Below, in pieces: positions 52,012-62,563 of a stretch of 64,000 nt of DNA. The position numbers and the translations under genes were made by a program. The DNA comes from Amphirosellinia nigrospora (Eukaryota > Ascomycota > Sordariomycetes > Xylariales > Xylariaceae): contig SCHM01000004.1 in assembly GCA_004123355.1 (NCBI GenBank), positions 4,062,316 to 4,126,315 of the forward strand. The letters are read 5' to 3'. Every line of letters begins with the position of its first letter. The first letter of the stretch is position 1. Under the pieces are notes generated by a model. That model was not told where the DNA came from, did not search any database, and saw nothing but the letters and a program-made list of their open reading frames with translations.

Positions 52012-53267
52012 GATGATTGTAATGTGAGCTTTAGTTAATATGGCGAGAAGTGCAGTTGTAGTTGTATGATGGTGGCGGTGAGGATGATGGAGGCTTGGGG
52101 TGGTGAGGAGGAAGAAAGAGGAATCAATGCCAATTGCCCATGCTTTATATCTACCTTAGGCTACAATGTGTTAATAGTCTGGTGCCTCAAAACTGTAGAA
52201 GTGTTCTAAACAAGTTGATTGTTTGAAACTTAAGAACAAAGGACCCCTCACCTACGCTTCTTGGTTGGTAGCCACTGTGGGCGATATCCTACACCGATGA
52301 AAAATGTCGTAACCAGGAGCCGTGGAGACTCCGTGAAACACTTGTCTACTAACAAAGAAGTATATTTGTCGCTGAATTGACTAGAGAGGGAAATGACTAC
52401 ATGAACTGCTTCTTGAGATTGACTATTGAAAAATAGAGCAAATCATATACGCTAGCTTGCAAGGTACTCTGGGTACTCTGCAGAGGTATATTTTGTAACT
52501 AAAATATTCGTCGCGAATAATCAATCGACATCCGAAGTAATTTTATATACTGCTCCCCGAGCGCAAACTTTATTAAACTGAATACTTCCACCTGAGAGTA
52601 AAACGACGACATTATGATGTCAAGTCCTATCCTACAATACTACGGAAAACCAGCTCTCTCCTTGCAGGGTATATTATTAGATAATAATAATGAGAAAAGA
52701 GGAATTGAATAGCAGAAGAGCCGCCTCCTTTTCAAAACCCGCCAGTGCCTCGGGCTCGATTGATTGCGCCAACAAACCCATTAAACCAGCTGAATCGCCC
52801 AGCATCAACCCCCGTCACCCTCAATTTCCTTTCCTTGTTCATCTCTCCAAACACCGTCTTTATTATCAACAGCCCCGTAGATCCCCGTGTTCTGATTTCG
52901 CCTCAGAGCATCGATCCACGAACGACAGATATCCGGGCTGTCTATCACTACAGCACCCTAAGTTAGTAACCACTTTCAAGCGTGATTGAAAACGTCCCAA
53001 AGGCAAAGAGATCTGGTGAAACAAAATTCGATTGTAGATGGTCTTGTGGCGTTGAATCGGCTGAAGTTACACAATAGAGAATCACTTACTGAGATTGATC
53101 TCCTGACTATGGTACCAAGACTATATATAACAGCGAGATCAGTCATCCCCACTTATGGTAAGCATTCCCCAGGACCTCAGGGGCTTGCATGAGTCGCAAG
53201 AGCAGAATATGCTCAGTAAGGCAATTCATGTTCCGGAGACATGTTAAGATGAAGGGCAAATGCTTAC
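52012..53267. other. Intergenic region downstream of the phospholipase D-like gene
   Basis: No gene supported. Overlapping plus-strand frames at 52690-52989 have some protein-like composition (for example NTVFIINSPVDPRVLISP) but no family. The expected last exon of the neighbouring phospholipase D-like gene was searched for by eye on the minus strand here and not found. Confidence 0.45.
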
Positions 53268-55546
53268 CTGCGTGTCTTGATTACCATTACCAATGATGCC
53301 CACGGTTTCATCTACAATCATCAACTTGACATGGCAGCTTCGTTTCTTCTTCAATGCAGGTATTGGGCGTGTCTGATCCTTTGCCACATACCAGTACCAT
53401 CGCAGGTGCTGCCGTCCGCTGGAAGACAGTGTTGTGTAGAGCTGGTGTGCAATCTTTTCATTATGACCACCTTGCATAGGTAGCATTTCACCCTTGGACT
53501 GTTAGTCAAGTCCTATGGGAAGGGCGAACGAGGGTAAGCTTACCGCATCATTATACCCAAGACAGATGTAGCAATACACATCGACGCCTCTCTCGCATGC
53601 GTCCACGATGGCCGGGATCAACGGTTCGGCATTCAGTGTCGGGGTCTGGATAAAGACATTTCGCTGAGCATTCCGTAGTGCCGATAACCACGCCGCGTTC
53701 TGTGGGTTCACGACAGACTTATGGTTGGGCCGACCATACGGCGCACGGTTCACGAGAGCTATTGGAAATGGCTCGTGAACCGGATGGGGTATATATGGCG
53801 TCATTTCGTCGTCTGGGCTACAGTTGGGCGCATTGCCCGGGAACCCTACGTTTTTGGTGTGGTTTAGATGCCTTGTTATGGCATCCATAGCCGTCTCGTT
53901 TGACTTAGCAGAGACTGAGGCCTGGATGCGGAATACTTCGCCTGCGATGTCATCGTCGTAGTGGGGATCGTCTGCTGTGTGTTCGAGCCATGTTCCATCT
54001 AAGTGAGGAGGCGACTGCACGGCTGGAAGGCTATTGCCATTTTCAGCTTCTGATGAAACGACATGAGGGACGGCAGCTGGTTTCTCCGATTCTAATGGAT
54101 TCCGTTTTGGCTCTTGGGGGTTTCTTGATTCACTTTCTGTATTGCGGTCTCTTGCTGATGTTTCGATAGAGCTATCCTGATTCGCACCATATGCTGGTCC
54201 AGCATTGACTGTCGTGGCTTCGACACCGTAAGGATTTCTCGTCGGCATCTTCGCCGGATCAATAACAGCTGAGTGTCCTTTAATAGAGCCCGTCGACGAG
54301 AAAATATATCCATGGTTTGCATTAAAGCTCGTGGGTTCTGTCGCGCTTACGGCAGGTGAGTTAAGACACGGTAATGGCGGATCTAACTTCTTGTGCCAGC
54401 TGATCATTGCTACATCATATAAAGAATCCACGATGGGTCCTTCAACTTGGACCATCATCTCCAGATTGTCGTTGTCCTGGATGTTGTCGCTCTGTATGAT
54501 CCCGATCTTGCGGTCAACAATCATGTATTGGCGTGGAACGTTCCAAGAAGTGGCTGATGGAAATTAATAACTTGCAGATCGACATATGGGATGTCTTTTG
54601 CTGGGGCAAATTGATAGAGCCTCCCGTGTAGTCGCTTTCGGGCACGAAACGATGCGGGTCGAATACTTGTTTGGGGTTGCCACGATCATAGATGATCTTC
54701 ATGATGACGCGGATGCCTCTCGCCTGAGCCCGTCGCGAGAGCTCTCGGATGGCATCGGTAATGTAACGGGACGCAACACTATTCTGCCAGAAATTTGTAG
54801 CGAGGAAGACCTCCTTTTCGGCACGCACGATTAGGTTTGACATGTGTCGAACAATATCCGGAAGTACAGATATAATAGTCAGAGGCACTGTCCCGCTACT
54901 ACCCACTGCAACACAGTAGAGTCAGTAATCGATTATGATTTTGAGCGTAAAATACGGGCAGTCCCAATAAACCTTTTGAGAACATGATTGCAGCCAAAAA
55001 GGTGTATTGTAATTCTCTGAGGGTTGCTGAAACAAGAAGAGGACGAGTCCAGGGTCACTCACTCAAGCAAGGACTCACTACACCACGTTCCGGGTTGTCA
55101 TCCAGGGTACACAATGCGTCGTGGTAAAGCTGATTTTATGACTTAGCCATCAATTCCTAATCATGTCCCGGGAGATATAGCTCGAGTTTCGTTGGTTGGA
55201 ATTGGAGACTCACTTTAATGAATAAGTCGCTCGGCTCCCTCGAGCCCCATTTCCCGCAGCTACGTGCTCGCCGCAGCTCCTCGTCTGTAGTTAATTCTGT
55301 GGCAGCATTTTTAATATGATCTGGACCGGTGATGCTTGAATTGTCGCCGTGGAACAGCTTCTGCCAAGCCTCGGCAGGAGTTAGGTCTGGATTTGCTGTT
55401 ATAAGTGAAGAGACACTGTCTTCTTGTTGACACCACCTATAGAGGCGATCCCTGATTTTGTACTCTGAGCCCGCCGCATCCTTATTATGGACGCCATTGC
55501 TCTCCTTTCCGTCATCGGTTTGTTCTTCTGTCTCGTTCTTTGGCAA
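53268..55546 (-). CDS. Phospholipase D-like protein with two HKD motifs, frame-disrupted and lacking its 3' end
   Basis: Fungal member of the PLD superfamily, which hydrolyses or transfers phosphodiester head groups. Exons: 55546-55214, 55129-55063, 54905 to about 54523 running on to 53544, and 53498-53268, with GT-AG introns between. Exon 1 encodes a soluble N-terminus (SDLFIK); later come EKEVFLATNFWQNSVASRYI, VIMKIIYDRGNPKQVF, MIVDRKIGIIQSDNIQDNDN, a long Pro/Ser-rich insert, FIQTPTLNAEPLIPAIVD and the second HKD motif HVKLMIVDETVGIIGNGNQD. Two single-base losses break the frame: the C4 run at 54604-54607 and the Lys codon of the first HKD motif (HAK, 54530-54523). After QDTQ a good donor follows at 53267, but the ~70-residue C-terminus expected for the family was not found downstream. 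Confidence 0.85.
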
Positions 55547-56181
55547 GTAGTGTTTCTTTCCACGGGTTTGCAGTCAACACTTAACGATTGGTTTTAAATG
55601 CTTGCCACGCGGGGTGAAACTAGCTGTAATACAGTAATTGAAATAGCGAATCGTATAAGAGATTCCATCAAAGCCAAGAAGAAGCCAAGAGGGAGCCAAG
55701 AGGAATGCAACCCTTCTTAAGATGGGATCATCATGAGGAGACTGGTTTGGGAAACATGGGTAACTCGGCATGTCAATACGTCAAGACCCTGTTTTCTTGG
55801 CAAAAGTCTATTTTGATGTCGTCAGGATCAAGTGCAACTGTCAGGTCTGCACCACATCCTGCACAACACTTATAACTAGTAAACCTGTTAATTGGTAGAC
55901 GACACCGTTCCGGGTTAGATTAGCCAATTGATTGTGGTGATGGCTTAGTGACCCGGCACCTTAAGCCGAGATATGACGCAATCCATAAGCCGGGGCTTGC
56001 GAAAGCCCCAACCAGGGGAGTTTCTGCCTTGAGGTAACCTCGATACAATACGAATATCTATTATGATCTGATTTAAACGAATTATCGAACAGTCGAAGCC
56101 TTTGTCAGGTCTTAGATAGATGGCACCTTTGTATTATTGTATGATTTACCGATTTCACGCCCTAAATATCTTGCTGGATCT
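55547..56181. other. Intergenic region between phospholipase D-like gene and aminopeptidase gene
   Basis: About 630 bp of normal composition. It would hold the promoter of the phospholipase D-like gene (minus) and the terminator of the aminopeptidase gene (minus). No gene or structured element recognised. Confidence 0.5.
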
Positions 56182-57705
56182 CTACAACTCCCCAACCTCA
56201 GATTTCTCTAGCTTCTTGAAGTCCGTGAACCCGAGTTCATATACAAGACTAAGCGTCATCTTCGCATGCTGGAGCATATGGTCCTACGTGTCACTTGTTA
56301 GCGGGAGTTACCAAGAAAGGCTAATCATGAGCTTTATGCTTACAAAGGAAAGATACTTGATCAGATCCTCCGTGCCATGGATGTGATCGTCAGAGTCGGC
56401 AAAAGTTGACTCGATGACAAAAGCGGATGGGTACCCAGCTTTTGAGGCGGAGGCATGGTCAGAACAAGCGTAACCGCACTTGGTTTCAACCCATGGAATA
56501 TCACAATATGCTTCAATCACTTTTTTCTATAATGCCACTCGAGGTCAGTTATCGCTATGCTGCGCATGATATCAAGGGCCACCAAAAAAAGGGATGCCTC
56601 CTAAACACGATTCTAGCCCGAGAAGAAGCATCTACACTTCTAATGTGGCCGCTGGATGAAAAATGGGTCTGAAAGTTACTCACAATGAAGGCGGTTAGAC
56701 CGGCATCGACATAGTCCGTGATAACGCCTACACTTTCGGGTTTGCCTGAATCAATGGTCTTCTGAATGAAACCAGTCATGTCTTGTTGAAGCATTGCCTT
56801 GACATCTCGGCCTTGCTTTTCATATTCCGAGAAAATAGCTTGGCTGCCAAGGAGCCCGCCTCCTCTGCACTGTACCAATGGAACTCGATCGTATTAGGAG
56901 CTTTACCTTTGATCACGTCTTCGGAGGATAGAAGAACGCGGAAAGCCTCGAGAATAGTTACAGTACCGGATCCGTCGTCATCGGCGCCGGGGGCTGGCAA
57001 TATCGACGGGAGCCACAGATTAATAGAATCTTGATGGGCACCGATAACGACAGTCGATTTTGACTTTCCAGGAATCGTTGCGACGATGGAATGCTGGCCC
57101 CAGGAGTGCTTGAAGTGCTCGGCTTTAACGCCGTACTCATCGGCACCAGCTTCCTTGATCGTATTCTGGACGGTCTGAAGGAGCCATTCGGAAGATTGCC
57201 GGCCATAGTCTGATTTGTAGTAGCGAGTGTGGAAGCTCGTAAACTTCTCGAGATGTTCCTGCATTTCGGTCTTGGACAGGTTCGTGAGCAGGGGCTTGAT
57301 CTCGCTCTGGAGTTTCACTGTCTTAGGAAGACGGCCGCGGTGGATCGCGACGAGGCTCTCAAGGTGCCGAGCTCAGCATTTTCGGTAATGTCCATAAAAC
57401 GTTGTCCGGCCTATGTGGCACGAGTCAGCAAGTTGGCTATGGCAATGCCCATTTGGACCCGTGACGAGATGGCATTAGAGCATGCGAGCAACACGTACTC
57501 GACGAAGCTCCCATTTCTGTTCCTCAGTGACATAGCGGGTCTCCCCAGGGGACAACTCGACAAGAAATTTCTCTTGCGAATGAACTGGCACTTCATCTAG
57601 AAGCGCATCGATATACGGCAGGACGCGGTTTAGCTCGTTGGCCTCGATGAAGCGAGCGCTGGCAACTGCCGGCAGAAGCAGCGACGAGAGGAGCGAGGCC
57701 TTCAT
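56182..57705 (-). CDS. Secreted leucine aminopeptidase, M28 family, frame-disrupted
   Basis: Zinc exopeptidase removing N-terminal residues from peptides outside the cell. Exons: 57705-57499, 57410-56684, 56526-56344 and 56283-56182. The N-terminus [20 protein letters not shown] is a signal peptide, followed by a propeptide. The two-zinc core is present: GAHQDS (His), [10 protein letters not shown] (bridging Asp), HWYSAEE (catalytic Glu and Glu ligand), VITDYVD (Asp) and [20 protein letters not shown] (His). The C-terminus ends EKSEVGEL. Two single-base losses break the frame, near 57325 (VF|PKTV) and near 56861, immediately after the catalytic EE pair. All splice sites are intact and conservation runs through both breaks. 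If the breaks are real, the product stops in the propeptide region. About 390 residues if read through, normal for this family. Confidence 0.92.
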
Positions 57706-59108
57706 AGTGTAGTGCCACCGAGGTAGGAATATATCAATATATCAAATGGAAATGCAGTGCTAAACAAAAACTCTAAGGTAGTTCAACAGAAACGAGAGCG
57801 TCTACAGTTCTTAACAGTGCTGGAAGTAGAAGATGCTGGATGAAGACGTGATAACACAGCAACCTCGGACGCAGCTAGTGTAATATACCTACCTACAGTA
57901 CCTAAGCTTATCGGTTGCCTGGGAGAGAGCTGCCAAGACACCCAATGACGTTTCGGATCCTCCGGTTTACCCACTCAACTCTTATCCTTTGTCACTAACC
58001 CCAGGTCCCCGCATTCCAGGAACAGTGACCGTACAGTCCCCATGACCATGAATTACTGTGTACCTACCTGATGAAGTAGGTAGCTGCTAAATAGCATCCA
58101 CTTCTCTCGCCTTAATAGCTTCTTCTCAGTGTAGTTGCTACATATAAGTATAGATCCTAAAAACTCCTCGATGCCTCTCTTTTTTTTGCACTTGCTCGGC
58201 ACTTGGGTAGCACGTTCAACTCCTACCTCCGTTACATTTATAGTCGATCGAAAGTGCTTTGAATAAACTGCGAGTTGGATACTGATACCCCTGCCAAACA
58301 ATCTAAGACATGCAAATCAAGAAATTGCTCACGGCGATGGTATTATACAGAAACATTATTGATCTGAGTAACGCACCGGTGACTGATAATATGTTTCATA
58401 ACCATTTCTTTGTCTACGTAAAAAGTTTCTAACTTGGAGGGGGATCTACTTGACTAAAATTGATGATTTAGATTACGCTCTCTGGCCTCTTTCACATCTA
58501 GGGACACTCACTTACTTAAAGACCGCATGATGATATACTACCCTATTTCACATCCCAGATGTGACCCATGTACCTACCTACATGCTCCAGCCCAGTGCGT
58601 CTACGGCAAGTTCCATATTGATGCGGCTAGCTCTACTTGGTTTACGGCAGGTAGTCCGGACGGATCCGGAGACTTTTATGTACAAACTAAATTACACTAA
58701 GTTATTATTCAACCATGAATCCTTAACAGCACTAGGTAACTAGAGAAGATGAAAAGGCCAGTTACAGGCTCAGCAACTTGTGAAGGTCAAGTTGGAAAGA
58801 GCAGGACCTGAGGAGGCCTCATTGCGCCGGCTAAGATATCCAGTCTAGCCCCTAATCCCTAATGGGACGAATCCTAAAGTATGCCCTGCTGCGCCACGAT
58901 TGCTAGCAATCATACCACATCATCTCAAGGTCAGCCCTGCAGGCTGCAACATTCTCACTCATCTAAAGACGGCGACAATCGTTGCAAACAGAGAGTTTGA
59001 CGGTGGGAGAGCTCCTCAGGCGTCCGCGAATACTCTGTTCTGATAAAACTCATCTGGAATCGGCATAATAAAGGAGTGGTTATTAAGGACTTCCACATCT
59101 ATCATAGC
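57706..59108. other. Divergent intergenic region
   Basis: About 1.4 kb between the minus-strand aminopeptidase and the plus-strand conserved gene. It contains TACCTACCTACAGTACCTAAG-like words at 57886-57906 and again near 58060-58080 and 58570. No gene or RNA recognised. Confidence 0.5.
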
Positions 59109-60278
59109 ATGGACCAACAGAGTGGTATCATCTCCGGGAAAGTGGCACAGGCCACAAGGCCCGTCCATCGCCCGGAGAATGACGAAGCCGGCCCAAGCAG
59201 TTCGGCATATACGGAGCTGCCTGGCGACATGCCAGAGCCAAGCACGGCGTCCGGATCGGCGCAACAACATGCACAACAATACCAACCCCCGCCATATTCA
59301 AGTCCTTCGAGTATTGCTACAGATTCACGCCGTCCGACCCTACTGAAAGGCCCCAATGTTATCCCGGCCTTCCGGTCTTAGATTACCGGCATACCTGCCT
59401 CCAATGTTCGAGCTGTCGGCCGATAGCACGACCATCTCTAGCAAGGCGACCTACTTATGCGAAACGTCAAGGCTCTCTCAAATCTTTTACGGACCCTGGC
59501 TACTGTGCCCCAAAACCCCAGATTCTTATCCACGGTTCTCGGGTAGGAGAGTTGACTTCAGTGTGCGGCTCAACCTTATGAATCTCCTGGTCCCCGATAA
59601 CCCACACGACCGGATGGACTACCTGCGCTGTGTGACCAGGGGTGAGATGGCCTACCGTGGGGCCAACGAGCCCTCGCTAAAACCCGAGCTCAAAGCCGGC
59701 GAGGACGGGCTCGAGGCCTGGTGCACGCGATTCGTCAACGACCAATCGTCCGTAAAGACGTTTACGCTAGAACGAGTGGTGGCGAACCTTGATCACAACT
59801 GGATCGAGGGTCAGATTCGTAGTTTGATCGCGGCTACCACCTACAAAGGGGTCGTAACAGTACAATTCCCAGTGACACACGCGAGGGTCACGATTCAAAA
59901 CCCCGACAAGGTGAACAAATTCTTTACAAGCGTCACGACACTCTTCTCCGGCAAATCCAAGTATGAGGTTGTGAAGCCGTGTGGCCCTTCGCGAATGCGA
60001 AGAACGGTGAGCATGGCGAAAATGCATCGTCCAGAGTGAGAAGACCTGGTGGGAAGAATGGAGAGACCCAAGTAAGTTAACCTGCCATTGTGTATAGTTT
60101 TGCTTCTGCATCTTTAGCACTAAACTTGCTGACCAAATGACTTAGTTCAATACGCAATTTCACAGAAGCGACAAGGCTGGGTAACAAACGAAGACAAATT
60201 AGAATGTATCATGGAGAGTAAAGGAAAGGGGCATCCTTGGTGGACTGGGGTCCAGCAGAAGATTATTATAATACCTAA
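59109..60278 (+). CDS. Conserved fungal protein of unknown function, frame-disrupted
   Basis: I recognise the shape of a conserved filamentous-fungal protein but know of no function. Starting at ATG 59109, the N-terminus is Pro/Ser/Gln-rich and disordered (PENDEAGPSSSAYTELPGDM; QYQPPPYSSPSSI). A globular core follows: YLPPMFELSADSTTISSKAT, VDFSVRLNLMNLLVPDNPHD, MDYLRCVTRGEMAYRG, FTLERVVANLDHNWIEGQIR, YKGVVTVQFPVTHARVTIQN and FFTSVTTLFSGKSKYEVV. A 74-bp intron (60072-60145) precedes IQYAISQKRQGWVTNEDKLE and an acidic-aromatic end (DWGPAEDYYNT) at 60278. Frame breaks, all equivalent to one lost base, lie near 59364, 59389, 59464, 59508, 59533, 59975, 60019 and 60231. Eight in about 1.1 kb is extreme for a gene otherwise conserved, and argues for sequence error. 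Confidence 0.75.
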
Positions 60279-62563
60279 TCAATATTATAACCAGCAAGAG
60301 AACGATATACATGTAGGATCTGGTGTACATTGGACGAGCTAAAATAAATACTTAATCACGATGAGGACTCAGATTAGGGCTTCTGCTCACGTGCTTTGAA
60401 AGTAGGATCCTGTTTAGCTAATAATCTCTTTGGGGTCTATGAGGTGTCTGGTTTCCTATTCTCTATAATACAATTCGCCCATAGACCCTTTATTTACAGA
60501 CAAACTCAAGGGCCTCATAGGACCTCCTTAGTCCCGCGAGAGGAGGCCAGGGGCTGTTCAACTACCTGGGACTCTGGTGGCTAGTGCGTGAGGGTTATTT
60601 CAAAATCAAATGACCATTCAAGGCCAACTTTAGTCTTGAGAGTTATAGAGCCAATTAATTACACTATTTAATGAGCATTTGAGGTATCATTGACTTCAAA
60701 CTCCGGTTGCTCCATTTTATGTCTCGATTATGACTTTTATCATGTCAATACCTGAACACCTTACTTTTCAATGATATCTTAAGGCAGGTTGTCTTGCATC
60801 ATCATCATGTCGCGCGTGATATGGATAGTAGAAGATTGGTTGTAAGCAGCCCTCGAGCGCACGTCGCCGGCATAGATCGTTGTCGTGACACGCGGCTATA
60901 TCCATTTGACTACATGTTTGACCTGGGACGGGCTTGAGTTGGCAATTGCGTAGGCTCTGAGCTGGTGAGGGAAACAGGACTACCCTCGTGTATGCTACGA
61001 AGACCCATTATGCAATATGAGGCCTTCTGCTTTGTTGATTTATAGACGTATCAGGTCTACGAACGCGGCGCTTATCTTCGCTCCGCTACGTACGTCCTTG
61101 CTATGCCTTGATTCATTTGGCTGTACTACATTTCATCTTAGATCCATTGTTTGAGTCGGGTCGATGTCGACTCTGCCAACCAATTTAGATTCTTTACCTC
61201 CACGCTGTGCACTCTAGAGGCATGTTATGTAGTATAGTAGACCAGTCGATCTACCATTGGAATTACTGACTGGAAACTATAGTTCAACTTTGCGGCCTCA
61301 GCCACAATTCCCAGGTATGCACTTGTGCTTCACAGTAAGCGCAGTTAAATGCTTAAGCCTCTTGATCCGTACATAAAGCTGCAGCTAAACATGGCTAAGG
61401 GGGGTTCTAGGGTCGTAAGCTTGATGCCGTCTACCAGCCTTAGCGATTACACTAGCTATAGACTGGCGGCTTTATCTGGCAAGTCGCGGGGTTGTAGTAT
61501 TCATTGTGTGATGCCAGGTAGAATAGCTGCATGCCGGTTGCCTTATCAGACACTCAATCGAGGCCTATCCAAGCTCCTCTCGCTATAATCTAGCTTAGGT
61601 TCCTTGACCTTAAGGGTTAGAATCCTCTCTATCATGATATATTTAGGACCGGCAAAAGTGGCCTTGTGTATTTTAGAGTCAATCCAAAGGCTTGGCGACA
61701 AGGATGAGAGTTGTCATGTGAATGGCCTGTTGATCACGCAGATCGTGATTCGTGAGCAAGTTCTTTGGATCTTGCTGTGTATTGTAGCTGGAACTGTTCT
61801 TTCGGTCGTTATAGCTGGAAGTCATCTTCTATTCTCTCTCAAGTATGAGAGAGCGGCGAATAAGAGCTTAGCTTGACTTTCGAACGGTATGATTGCATAT
61901 AGCAATTGGAGATATAGTCTCTACGAAGTTTATTATGGCACACAATATTTAGTGCGTGCGGGGAGAGGGGAAGGGGGCTTCCCGCTACCAGGGCCTCGCC
62001 TTGACCTTGAATACCCCGTTGCAGAATGCGACGCTGATATGAGAAGCTTCCCAGGGTGGCTTGATAGAGATATAAGCAGGCGCCCTTCGAGTCCGACTGC
62101 GGATCGGATGGACTGGCCATAATGGGTAAGATGACACAGCATATATCGATATCCCATAGATTAGGTAGGTAGTATGGGATATTCTTTAGGTGCTGACAAG
62201 CTGTCACCGGTCCTCACTTCCTTGATATGGGCAAAACTAGACACGCAAGCTAGAGTAGCTTTAACGTACACCGTAGCTCCACACCGGGAATGATTATGTC
62301 AGTAGCCGGAGGATTGCTCGCTTTTGAGATCAATGGTTTCCCGAACAATCTGACCGAAAAGTGAATATAAGATTTGCGTGCGCAAATATTCGGGTTGTTG
62401 TCTCCGACTTGACAACTATAATAGCACACTCAAGGGAATGTTTAAGACATCTGGGTTGTGAATTCGTGGCATTTGTTCCAAGAAGATACCCAAGCTCTTG
62501 CGTTCGTTTTTAATTGGTCATTGCAGTTAGCGAGGCCCTAGAAGACTTCGATTGTAGTTCAAC
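60279..62563. other. 2.3-kb intergenic region with a repeat relic at its start
   Basis: No gene supported. The segment 60405-60590 shares TTAGCTAATAATCTCTTT with the AT block (51451-51468) and a more mutated relative near 26815-26930, so it is likely a less mutated copy of the same repeat. The rest is normal-composition DNA with short frames lacking family resemblance (61349-61588, 61604-61876, 61839-62207). The last few hundred bases would be the aminotransferase promoter. Confidence 0.5.
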
